Shown: positions 1-5,674 of the stretch, piece after piece
Layout: the number at the start of each line of letters is the position of its first letter
How positions within the stretch are numbered: position 1 is the first letter of the stretch
Source of the DNA: JANMMJ01 sp964543235
GTDB taxonomy: Bacteria; Pseudomonadota; Alphaproteobacteria; Rhizobiales; Aestuariivirgaceae
Length of the DNA stretch: 6,949 nucleotides
Assembly (NCBI GenBank): GCA_964543235.1
Contig: CAZIXE010000110.1
Span: 1-6,949, forward strand
Direction of reading: 5' to 3'
Made by a program: the position numbers and the translations under genes
Notes under the pieces: model-generated
What the model was told of the DNA's origin: nothing
What the model saw: only the letters and a program-made list of their open reading frames with translations
The model's database searches: none

Positions 1-70
1 GATAAATAGATGTTATTTTATCCCAAGTTACGTGTCAAATCGCCCGCACCGGCAGGATGGCGCCGAAACT
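1..70. other. AT-richer left edge, no gene seen
   Basis: This stretch lies downstream of the SAM-methyltransferase stop codon and is the only clearly AT-rich part of the window, with bases 1-22 almost entirely A and T. A short imperfect dyad is visible: GATAAA at 1-6 faces TTTATC at 17-22, and AAATA at 4-8 faces TATTT at 14-18. The arms are weak and there is no GC-rich stem followed by a T run for the minus-strand transcript, so I do not call a terminator. A four-base CGGC/GCCG pair at 50-53 and 62-65 is also too short to be convincing. Confidence 0.4.
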
Positions 71-802
71 TCAGGAAGCGAGCACGATGATTTCCGGCGC
101 GGCCTCCGACAGTGGCGCGCGATCCCAATCGCCGAAAAATTCTGTGCTCGCAAAGCCTGCTGCAGCGAGCATGTGTGCGAGTTCCGGCACCGTAACAAAA
201 CGGAGCGCCGCCGGTTCGGACCGGACTTCGCCATCCGGGAAACGGAAATGGGTGCGGTACACCACATAGGGCAACTCGGCCCGGTCGATGGAATTGAAGA
301 GTTCCACTCTGCCCAAGCCCGGAACATGCCGCATTTCCAGAGTCTGTGCGGGCGTCCAGCCTTGCCATTCGCGGGCATCCGGATTGCGGGTCTCAAACGC
401 CAAGCGGCCGCCCTCTGCCAGGTGATCCCGCAGATTCGACAGGCTCGCAACAATCTCGTCGTCGGTTTGCAGGGTCTGGAAGGCATGCCCCGTCATGAAG
501 ATGAGATCGAAGCGGCGCGCATCGTGAAACGTTGCGGCACTGCCCAGCACCCATCGCACGGCATTGCCGCGTGGCCGCGACTGCGCGACCGAGAGCATCC
601 CCGAGGCCGGGTCGACGCCGACGACGCGGTGTCCCCTGTCCGCCAGGGCAACAGCGAGCCATCCGGTGCCACAGCCCATATCGAGCACGTCCCGTGGTTC
701 CCGCCCAGCGAGGTCCAGGTAGAAACGATGATAATGGGCCGGTGGATTGAACGCGTCGTAGACCGCGGCAAGCCGGCGATCGTTGTAGAACGCCTCGGCC
801 AA
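71..802 (-). CDS. class I SAM-dependent methyltransferase
   Basis: A 243-residue Rossmann-type methyltransferase that should transfer a methyl group from S-adenosylmethionine to an unknown acceptor in the cytoplasm. Seen directly: an N-terminal FYNDRRLAAVYDAFNP segment typical of the family; motif I VLDMGCGTG at residues 39-47, the SAM-binding glycine loop; the acidic residue D64 after VVGV, expected to bind the ribose hydroxyls; and RFDLIFM near residues 97-103 as the motif II region. The length is normal for a stand-alone small-molecule or quinone/biotin-type methyltransferase, but the acceptor cannot be read from sequence. The start is TTG at 800-802: the frame has a stop at 830-832, with no ATG or GTG between, and AGGA at 812-815 sits nine bases upstream. 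It lies 22 bases after the MttB-family gene and is probably co-transcribed with it. Family assignment is firm; the role is unknown. Confidence 0.9.
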   Translation of the reverse strand: MAEAFYNDRRLAAVYDAFNPPAHYHRFYLDLAGREPRDVLDMGCGTGWLAVALADRGHRVVGVDPASGMLSVAQSRPRGNAVRWVLGSAATFHDARRFDLIFMTGHAFQTLQTDDEIVASLSNLRDHLAEGGRLAFETRNPDAREWQGWTPAQTLEMRHVPGLGRVELFNSIDRAELPYVVYRTHFRFPDGEVRSEPAALRFVTVPELAHMLAAAGFASTEFFGDWDRAPLSEAAPEIIVLAS

Positions 803-811
803 AAATGCTTG

Positions 812-815
812 TCCT
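812..815 (-). promoter_or_regulatory. ribosome binding site for the SAM methyltransferase
   Basis: Read on the minus strand, AGGA lies nine bases before the TTG at 800-802. It decides the start because TTG is the only initiation codon between the upstream in-frame stop (830-832) and the conserved FYNDRR segment. It also sits in the short gap after the MttB-family stop (825-827), so reinitiation by the same ribosomes is plausible. Confidence 0.6.
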
Positions 816-824
816 GCGCGCGGA

Positions 825-2381
825 TCAGCTCACCGTGTTCGGCAGTTCGGCTTCGCGCTTGTGTATGAACTCCACCAGGGCTTCGGCCACGGCCGCATCC
901 AGCTTCGGTTCTTCATAGGACTCCAGCAATGCGCGCGCCCTTTCGCGGCCGCGCGTATCGTGGTCTTTCGACCCCTCTGCCGACCATTGCTCGAAAGAGT
1001 TAAAGTCCATCAGCGTCGGCATGAAGAAGGCGCTCTCAAAATGTTCCAGAGTGTGCTGGGTGCCAAGGAAGTGACCGGCCGGCCCCACTTCGCGGACGGC
1101 TGCCATGGCTTCCCTGAAATCGTCAAAGGATGGGCCTTGTGCATATTTGTACCAGCCCATCAGCTGTTCGGCATCGGTGACGAACTTCGAGTAGCCACAC
1201 ACCAGCCCGGCCTCAAGCCAGCCTGCCACGTGCCAGATGTAGTTGGCGCCGGACAGAATCGCGGCATGCATCAGCATGTTCGCTTCGTAGCCCGCCTGGG
1301 CGTCGTTCAACTTCGAGCCGACATGAAAGCCGGAAGTGCGCCAGGGCAGATTGTATTTGCGCGCCAGCTGACCCATGAGAAACATCATCTGCGCCGCTTC
1401 CGGAGTGCCTCCCATTGGCGCACCGGTCTTCATGTCGACAGTCACCATGAACTGCCCGTATATCTGCGGGCTTCCCGGCCGCACCAGCTGGGTGAAGGCG
1501 CAGCCCGCCAGAGCCTCGGCATTGACCTGGGCCACGGCGCCGACCGACGAGGCCGAGGTAGAGGCCCCACACAGCGCAAAGGGCGCCAGGATCACGGGCT
1601 GATTGTGCCTGGCATAGACCTTCATGGCATCGAGCATGGTGGCATCCCAAACCAGCGGCGAGTTGCAGTTGGTGATCGAGACGAGGACGGTGTTGTCCTT
1701 CACATAGTCCTCGCCGAAGACGATGCCTGCCATGGCTATGACATCCTCGGCACGCTCCTTCGAGGTTACGATGCCCATAAAGGGCTTATCGGAGTATCTG
1801 AGCGCCGAATGGATTATGTGCAAATGGCGCTTCGGCACCGGGATCTCCATCGGCTCGCAACAGATCGAACTCGAGGAATGGAGAGAAGGCAGCATGTAGG
1901 CGAGCCTGTGAAAATTATTGAGATCGGCAAGGGAACCGTAACGCCGGTTGTTGTCGAGATCGCGCACATAGGGTGCGCCGTACATGGGGACGAAGATCTG
2001 GTTGCGGCCGCCGACCCTGACGGTGCGCTCCGGGTTGCGGGCGTTCAGGGTGAACTCGGACGGGATTTTCGCTACCAGTTCCATCAGCAAGGCGCGATCT
2101 ATGCGAACGCGATAGCCGCGCACATCTGCGCCCGCCGATTTCCACATGGAAGCAGCCTCGTCATCGCGAAACTCGATGCCGATATCCTCGAGAATCTTCA
2201 TGGATTCGTCGTGGATGAGTTCGACCGCTTCGGCGGGAACGATGTCGTAGACGGGAATGTTGCGGACGAGACCGGGCAACGATAGAGTCGGGCGGGCACG
2301 CATGGCACGGCGACCTTCGCGGCCTCCACCCCGGCGGCCGTGAGCGGATACCTGCTGCGACAATTCCTGCACGTTGATCAT
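825..2381 (-). CDS. MttB-family (COG5598) trimethylamine/quaternary-amine corrinoid methyltransferase, non-pyrrolysine
   Basis: A 518-residue cytoplasmic methyltransferase of the trimethylamine:corrinoid family. Known members demethylate trimethylamine (archaeal MttB) or, without pyrrolysine, glycine betaine (MtgB), proline betaine (MtpB) or L-carnitine (MtcB), passing the methyl group to a cobalamin-bearing protein. Seen here: an Arg/Gly-rich tail (residues 14-30), then a full-length TIM-barrel-type domain. Conserved-looking stretches include YGAPYVRDLD, ITNCNSPLVWD, and TGAPMGGTPEAAQM leading to GSKLNDAQAGYE (about residues 355-366). The frame has no internal TAG, so pyrrolysine is absent and trimethylamine is an unlikely substrate; a quaternary amine fits better. 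ATG at 2379-2381 is chosen because AAAGGTG lies just upstream with good spacing; the frame also opens further, to a TTG at 2493-2495. The gene is divergent from the ABC importer and is followed by a SAM methyltransferase. Family is firm; exact substrate unknown. Confidence 0.9.
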   Translation of the reverse strand: MINVQELSQQVSAHGRRGGGREGRRAMRARPTLSLPGLVRNIPVYDIVPAEAVELIHDESMKILEDIGIEFRDDEAASMWKSAGADVRGYRVRIDRALLMELVAKIPSEFTLNARNPERTVRVGGRNQIFVPMYGAPYVRDLDNNRRYGSLADLNNFHRLAYMLPSLHSSSSICCEPMEIPVPKRHLHIIHSALRYSDKPFMGIVTSKERAEDVIAMAGIVFGEDYVKDNTVLVSITNCNSPLVWDATMLDAMKVYARHNQPVILAPFALCGASTSASSVGAVAQVNAEALAGCAFTQLVRPGSPQIYGQFMVTVDMKTGAPMGGTPEAAQMMFLMGQLARKYNLPWRTSGFHVGSKLNDAQAGYEANMLMHAAILSGANYIWHVAGWLEAGLVCGYSKFVTDAEQLMGWYKYAQGPSFDDFREAMAAVREVGPAGHFLGTQHTLEHFESAFFMPTLMDFNSFEQWSAEGSKDHDTRGRERARALLESYEEPKLDAAVAEALVEFIHKREAELPNTVS

Positions 2382-2387
2382 CTGGTG

Positions 2388-2394
2388 CACCTTT
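2388..2394 (-). promoter_or_regulatory. ribosome binding site deciding the MttB-family start
   Basis: On the minus strand AAAGGTG precedes the ATG at 2379-2381, with eight bases between AGG and ATG. This favours the 518-residue product over a 556-residue one starting at TTG 2493-2495. The extra 38 residues of the longer form are Arg/Ala-rich, do not resemble the family N-terminus, and would occupy most of the divergent control region. Confidence 0.65.
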
Positions 2395-2442
2395 GAAATC
2401 CCGTCCAGAAAACGCCGGACAGTTGCCGGGCGCAAGTCCAAT

Positions 2443-2472
2443 TGCGGCGCCTGCAGGCCGGCCCGCGCCGCA
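2443..2472. repeat. GC-rich inverted repeat, candidate operator or leader hairpin
   Basis: TGCGGCGC at 2443-2450 is perfectly repeated in inverse as GCGCCGCA at 2465-2472, with 14 bases between. The spacer itself contains the palindromes CTGCAG (2451-2456) and GGCCGGCC (2456-2463), so the whole block is unusually symmetric. A second overlapping pair, TGCAGG at 2452-2457 and CCTGCA at 2473-2478, gives an alternative fold. The block lies about 60 bases upstream of the MttB-family ATG and about 50 upstream of the importer ATG. A protein binding site or an RNA hairpin in the methyltransferase leader are both possible. Confidence 0.45.
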
Positions 2473-2524
2473 CCTGCACAGCGATTGACAAGCAACCCGA
2501 TTCAACGGAACGTGCGCGCGCATC

Positions 2525-3628
2525 ATGACAGGCACACCGGTTATCGAGTTTCGCAAGGTCAGCAAGCGTTTCGGAGACGTGCTGGCCGTCGCCGACAATG
2601 ACTTGCAGGTCCAAGAGGGTGAATTTCTGTCGATCCTGGGCCCGTCCGGATGCGGGAAGACGACGAGCCTCAGGATGATGGCGGGCTTCGAGCAGCCGAC
2701 CGCCGGCGAAGTTCTCCTGCAGGGAAAGATCGTCACCGGCGTTCCCGCCTATCGCCGCCCGGTGAACATGGTATTTCAGCATTATGCGCTGTTTCCGCAC
2801 CTTTCAGTGGCGGACAATGTCTCCTACGGTCTGCGGCAGCGCAGCCCGCGGCCGGCGCGCGGTGACATCGACAAGGCCGTACGGGAGGCGCTCGCCATGG
2901 TCCGCCTGCCCGGCTACGAGAACCGCCGGGTGTGGGAGCTTTCCGGGGGCCAACAGCAGCGTGTGGCGCTGGCCCGGGCACTGATCAACCGTCCGGCGGT
3001 GCTGCTGCTCGACGAACCGCTGGCCGCCCTCGACCGAAAGCTGCGCCGCGAAATGCAGATCGAATTGCAGAACCTGCAGCGCAATGTCGGGATCACCTTC
3101 CTGCTCGTCACTCATGACCAGGAGGAAGCGCTGTCCATGTCGGACCGGGTCTGCATCATGCGCGAGGGGCGGATCGTGCAGATCGGTTCGCCGCGGCAGC
3201 TCTACGACGAGCCGGCTAATCGCTATGTTGCTGATTTTGTTGGCAAATCAAACTTCTTTGCGGCAAAGGCCGGCAAGACGAGGCGGGCGATGACCAGGGT
3301 CAGTTATGCGCTGGGCGAGACGGAGGGACGCAGCCTGCGCCCGACGGCCGAGGGCGCGGACGTCGTGATCAGCATCCGACCGGAACGCATGCTGCTGGCG
3401 GGGGCCGCGGCCGAGCTGCCACCGGAACCGGCAGTGCGGCTCGAGGCCCGCGTACTCAACCGGATTTTCCTCGGCGAGCATACGGAGTATGTCGTCGAGA
3501 ACGACAAGCTTGGGGCATTCACCGTGCTGAGCCCGCGGCAGGCCGAACGGGTTGATGCCTTTGCAATTGGCGAGCATGTCGCCGTCGGCTGGCAACCTGA
3601 ATCTGCCCTCGTTCTGGCCGGAGACTGA
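2525..3628 (+). CDS. Pot-family ABC importer ATP-binding protein (PotA-like)
   Basis: This 367-residue subunit hydrolyses ATP on the inner face of the membrane to drive uptake through the two permeases encoded downstream. All ATPase motifs are intact: Walker A GPSGCGKT (residues 39-46), Q-loop Q85 in VFQHYALFPHLS, signature LSGGQQQR (139-146), Walker B ending in catalytic E164 (VLLLDEP), the ALD loop at 168-170, and switch histidine H197 in THDQEEA. The C-terminal 120 or so residues look like the TOBE-type regulatory domain usual for PotA/CysA/FbpC ATPases; IRPERM near 280 is typical of its beginning. Length is normal. The start ATG has only a weak GGAA 14 bases upstream (2507-2510). It is the first gene of a four-gene transporter operon, with 30 bases before the binding-protein gene. 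The specific substrate cannot be inferred from this subunit. Confidence 0.95.
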   Translation: MTGTPVIEFRKVSKRFGDVLAVADNDLQVQEGEFLSILGPSGCGKTTSLRMMAGFEQPTAGEVLLQGKIVTGVPAYRRPVNMVFQHYALFPHLSVADNVSYGLRQRSPRPARGDIDKAVREALAMVRLPGYENRRVWELSGGQQQRVALARALINRPAVLLLDEPLAALDRKLRREMQIELQNLQRNVGITFLLVTHDQEEALSMSDRVCIMREGRIVQIGSPRQLYDEPANRYVADFVGKSNFFAAKAGKTRRAMTRVSYALGETEGRSLRPTAEGADVVISIRPERMLLAGAAAELPPEPAVRLEARVLNRIFLGEHTEYVVENDKLGAFTVLSPRQAERVDAFAIGEHVAVGWQPESALVLAGD

Positions 3629-3645
3629 CAGCGCAGACAAGACAC

Positions 3646-3652
3646 AGGGAGA
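3646..3652 (+). promoter_or_regulatory. strong ribosome binding site of the binding-protein gene
   Basis: AGGGAGA lies six bases before the ATG at 3659-3661. It is by far the best Shine-Dalgarno match in the importer operon. This fits the need for much more binding protein than permease, in contrast with the occluded TTG start of the next gene. Confidence 0.7.
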
Positions 3653-3658
3653 AATGTC

Positions 3659-4807
3659 ATGAAGGACAACACGATCATCTCGCCACAGGAGTTCCTTACG
3701 GAACTCCGGCGTTATCAGTTGGGCTCGGTTTCACGCCGCCATTTCCTGGGCGTCACGGGGCTGGGCATGGCTATGGCAGTGCTTGGCGCGGCGGTGCCGG
3801 GCTTGCGCCCGCGCAAGGCCCATGCGGCGCTGTCCGGAACCGTCAATCTCACCACCTGGCCCAACTATCACAGTCAGGAGAATCTGGACAATTTCACCAA
3901 GCAGACCGGCGTCACCATCAACATGAACGTGTTCGGTTCGAACGAGGAAATGCTGGCCAAGCTGCAGGCGGGCTCGACCGGATGGGATGTGCTGGTCCCC
4001 ACGAACTACACGATCTCGACCTACAAGGGTCTCGATCTCATCGAAGCGCTCGATCTGGCGCGGCTACCCAACTATGACCCCACAACGCAGGACGCACGGT
4101 TTACGGCAGAGGGCACGGTCGACGGCACCGTTTATGCCGTTCCCAAGGACTGGGGCACCACCGGCTACGTCATCAACACCAAGAACATCACCTCGAACCC
4201 GGCGACGTGGAAAGAGTTCTGGGACCTTACGCAGAGCGACTGGAGCGGCCGGGTGATGGTGCACGACTACCAGCTCACCACCATTGGCAACGCGCTGAAG
4301 TATTACGGTTACTCCTTCAATTCAAACGACGAGAAGGAGCTCGCCGACGCCGAGAAGCTGATGTTGGCGGCCAAGCCGCATCTGTTCGCCATCAACTCCG
4401 ACTACCAGCCCTCGATCCGCAATGGCGATGCCTGGGCTTCGGTGGCGTGGACCGGAGACGCGACACAGCTGCATCGCGACATGCCGGAAATCCAGTATGT
4501 GATTGCCAAGGAAGGCGGCGAGATCTGGACCGACTTCTATGCCATCCCGAAGGGTGCGCCCAATCCCGACGCGGCCTATGCGCTCATCGACTACCTGCTG
4601 ACGCCAGCAATCAATGCCAAGGAAGTGCAGGCCCATGGCTATCCCTCCACGGACAGCCGGACAAATGCCCTGGTTCCCAAGGAGATGTTGGAGAACCCCA
4701 TCCTATATCCGGCTGCGGAGCTGCTCAGCACGCTGGAATTCGGGGCAGCGGCCACGCTGACCAATCCGCTGCGTGCGGAAATCATGGCGCGGTTCAAGGC
4801 GGCGTAA
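3659..4807 (+). CDS. Tat-exported PotD-like substrate-binding protein of the ABC importer
   Basis: A 382-residue periplasmic binding protein that captures the substrate and delivers it to the permeases. The N-terminus carries a twin-arginine signal: SRRHFLG at residues 25-31, a hydrophobic stretch to about 49, and a probable cut after AHA at 56, leaving a mature protein of about 326 residues. The rest matches the PotD/PotF fold (NLTTWPNY, GWDVLVPTNY, YAVPKDWGTTGYVIN, IAKEGGEIWTDFYAIP, GYPSTDS). Aligning by eye with E. coli PotD, the pocket aromatics W67, Y70, W264 and W290 and acids D203 and D292 seem kept, but the position of Glu171 appears to be L206. This suggests a ligand other than spermidine or putrescine, perhaps a quaternary amine. 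The next gene begins in the same frame just two codons after this stop. Confidence 0.93.
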   Translation: MKDNTIISPQEFLTELRRYQLGSVSRRHFLGVTGLGMAMAVLGAAVPGLRPRKAHAALSGTVNLTTWPNYHSQENLDNFTKQTGVTINMNVFGSNEEMLAKLQAGSTGWDVLVPTNYTISTYKGLDLIEALDLARLPNYDPTTQDARFTAEGTVDGTVYAVPKDWGTTGYVINTKNITSNPATWKEFWDLTQSDWSGRVMVHDYQLTTIGNALKYYGYSFNSNDEKELADAEKLMLAAKPHLFAINSDYQPSIRNGDAWASVAWTGDATQLHRDMPEIQYVIAKEGGEIWTDFYAIPKGAPNPDAAYALIDYLLTPAINAKEVQAHGYPSTDSRTNALVPKEMLENPILYPAAELLSTLEFGAAATLTNPLRAEIMARFKAA

Positions 4808-4819
4808 CCGCCCTTGAAC
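4792..4819 (+). promoter_or_regulatory. intercistronic hairpin enclosing the binding-protein stop and the permease start
   Basis: The left arm GTTCAAGGCGG (4792-4802) pairs with the right arm CCGCCCTTGAAC (4808-4819), giving 11 base pairs with a single bulged C at 4813 and the five-base loop CGTAA. The stop codon TAA (4805-4807) sits in the loop. The permease start TTG (4814-4816) is in the right arm, and the only purine-rich stretch upstream, AAGG (4796-4799), is in the left arm; A4796 and A4797 pair directly with the TTG. No T run follows, so a classical terminator is unlikely. Occlusion of the start until a ribosome finishes the upstream gene, or protection of upstream mRNA, are the likely roles. 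Confidence 0.6.
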
Positions 4820-5674
4820 GCGACAACACGCTCCCGTGCCGTCACCGCTCTGCTGGTGGCGCCGGCGGGCGTGTTTTTCTTTTTTCTGCTGGTGCTGCCG
4901 CTCGCCGTGGTGATTGTCTATTCATTCGGTGAGCGGGCGCCGGCCGGGGGTTATGCGCCGGCTTTCACGCTGGACAACTATGCAAACCTGCCGGCGCGTG
5001 GCCGCGCCTTCTGGAATACACTGACGCTGGCGCCGATCGGCACGCTGCTGTGCGCGCTGATCGCCTACCCCCTTGCCTACTATCTCGCCGTCAAGGCGAG
5101 TGCCAGGATCAGGACACTGCTGCTGGTTCTGGTCATCATTCCGTTCTGGACCAGCCAGCTGCTGCGCTACTACGCCTGGATCATGATCCTCGGCAGCAGA
5201 GGCATCCCCGCCTGGCTGGAATGGGCCGGCATCGGCGACGTTCGCCTGATCAATACGCCGACCGCCGTGCTGATCGGAGCCGTGTATGGCTTCCTGCCAC
5301 TCATGGTCCTGCCGATCTATGTCAGCCTTGAGAAGCTTGACAAACGCCTGCTCGAGGCTTCCGCCGATCTCGGGGCATCGCCATTTGCTTCCTTTCGGCA
5401 GGTGACACTGCCGCTATCCCTGCCCGGCATTGCCACCGGCTCCATGCTCGTGTTCATCCTGTTGATGGGCGAGTATATTCTTCCGCAGCTTCTTGGCGGC
5501 GGCAAAGTCTTTTTCATCGGCAATGCACTGGTTGACCTGTTCCTGCAATCACGGAACTGGCCGTTCGGGGCGGCCGTTTCGGTCTCCCTGGTTCTCATCA
5601 TGTTCGTCACCATCGCGCTGTACATGCGGTTCGTGCTCAAGGGGGCGGGCACGAAATCGGTAGCCCTGGTATGA
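4814..5674 (+). CDS. Pot-family ABC importer permease, PotB-like
   Basis: A 286-residue inner-membrane subunit forming half of the transport channel. Six membrane segments can be read, roughly at residues 12-37, 62-90, 97-120, 135-158, 200-230 and 254-280. The cytoplasmic EAA loop that docks on the ATPase is canonical: EASADLGASPFASFRQ from E181, with the conserved glycine at G187 and LPLSLPG following. The start is TTG: the binding-protein TAA is in the same frame two codons upstream, and the next candidate, GTG at 4856, would cut into the first membrane segment. No good ribosome binding site is visible; the start lies inside a hairpin, implying translational coupling. The stop overlaps the next gene by four bases (ATGA). 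Family assignment is firm; substrate unknown. Confidence 0.93.
   Translation: MNATTRSRAVTALLVAPAGVFFFFLLVLPLAVVIVYSFGERAPAGGYAPAFTLDNYANLPARGRAFWNTLTLAPIGTLLCALIAYPLAYYLAVKASARIRTLLLVLVIIPFWTSQLLRYYAWIMILGSRGIPAWLEWAGIGDVRLINTPTAVLIGAVYGFLPLMVLPIYVSLEKLDKRLLEASADLGASPFASFRQVTLPLSLPGIATGSMLVFILLMGEYILPQLLGGGKVFFIGNALVDLFLQSRNWPFGAAVSVSLVLIMFVTIALYMRFVLKGAGTKSVALV

Larger units (their letters stand above)
2382..2524. promoter_or_regulatory. divergent control region between the methyltransferase and importer operons
   Basis: These 143 bases separate two head-to-head genes and should hold both promoters and any shared operator. A TTGACA at 2485-2490 matches a -35 box for the importer, but no convincing -10 follows at 16-18 bases, so the promoter call is weak. 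For the minus strand I see no clear box pair. The region holds a strong GC-rich inverted repeat (2443-2472) and a weaker one (CGCCGG at 2413-2418 facing CCGG at 2426-2429). It is short for a cobalamin riboswitch, and no B12-box-like element was found. Confidence 0.6.

Noticed and set aside
1..22. The AT-rich dyad at the left edge as a terminator or attachment site
   Set aside because: The arms are only five to six A/T pairs with mismatches, and the window ends there, so no larger context can be judged.
32..868. A 278-codon plus-strand open frame opposite the SAM methyltransferase
   Set aside because: It has low-complexity shadow composition and no motifs, while the minus strand encodes an intact methyltransferase with motif I.
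861..2285. A 474-codon plus-strand open frame opposite the MttB-family gene
   Set aside because: Its translation has no recognisable domain and is rich in His, Arg and Gly as expected of an antisense shadow in GC-rich DNA. The minus-strand frame has clear family motifs over the same span.
2382..2495. A longer MttB-family product starting at TTG 2493-2495
   Set aside because: The ATG at 2379-2381 has a good ribosome binding site and gives a family-typical length. The extra 38 residues look like translated control region.
2485..2513. A complete sigma-70 type promoter for the importer operon using TTGACA at 2485-2490
   Set aside because: The -35 match is perfect, but the sequence 16-18 bases further has no TATAAT-like box, so it is kept only as a weak hint within the control region.
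2382..2524. A cobalamin riboswitch ahead of the corrinoid methyltransferase gene
   Set aside because: The whole gap is shorter than a typical cobalamin riboswitch, and no B12-box-like sequence was found on the minus strand.
4792..4819. The junction hairpin as an intrinsic transcription terminator
   Set aside because: No run of T follows the right arm, and the operon clearly continues with two permeases needed for a working importer.
4874..4885. A T-rich run (five T, C, six T) near the start of the first permease as a programmed slippage site
   Set aside because: It simply encodes four consecutive Phe codons in the first membrane segment. The zero frame stays open and family-like beyond it, and no useful alternative product was seen.
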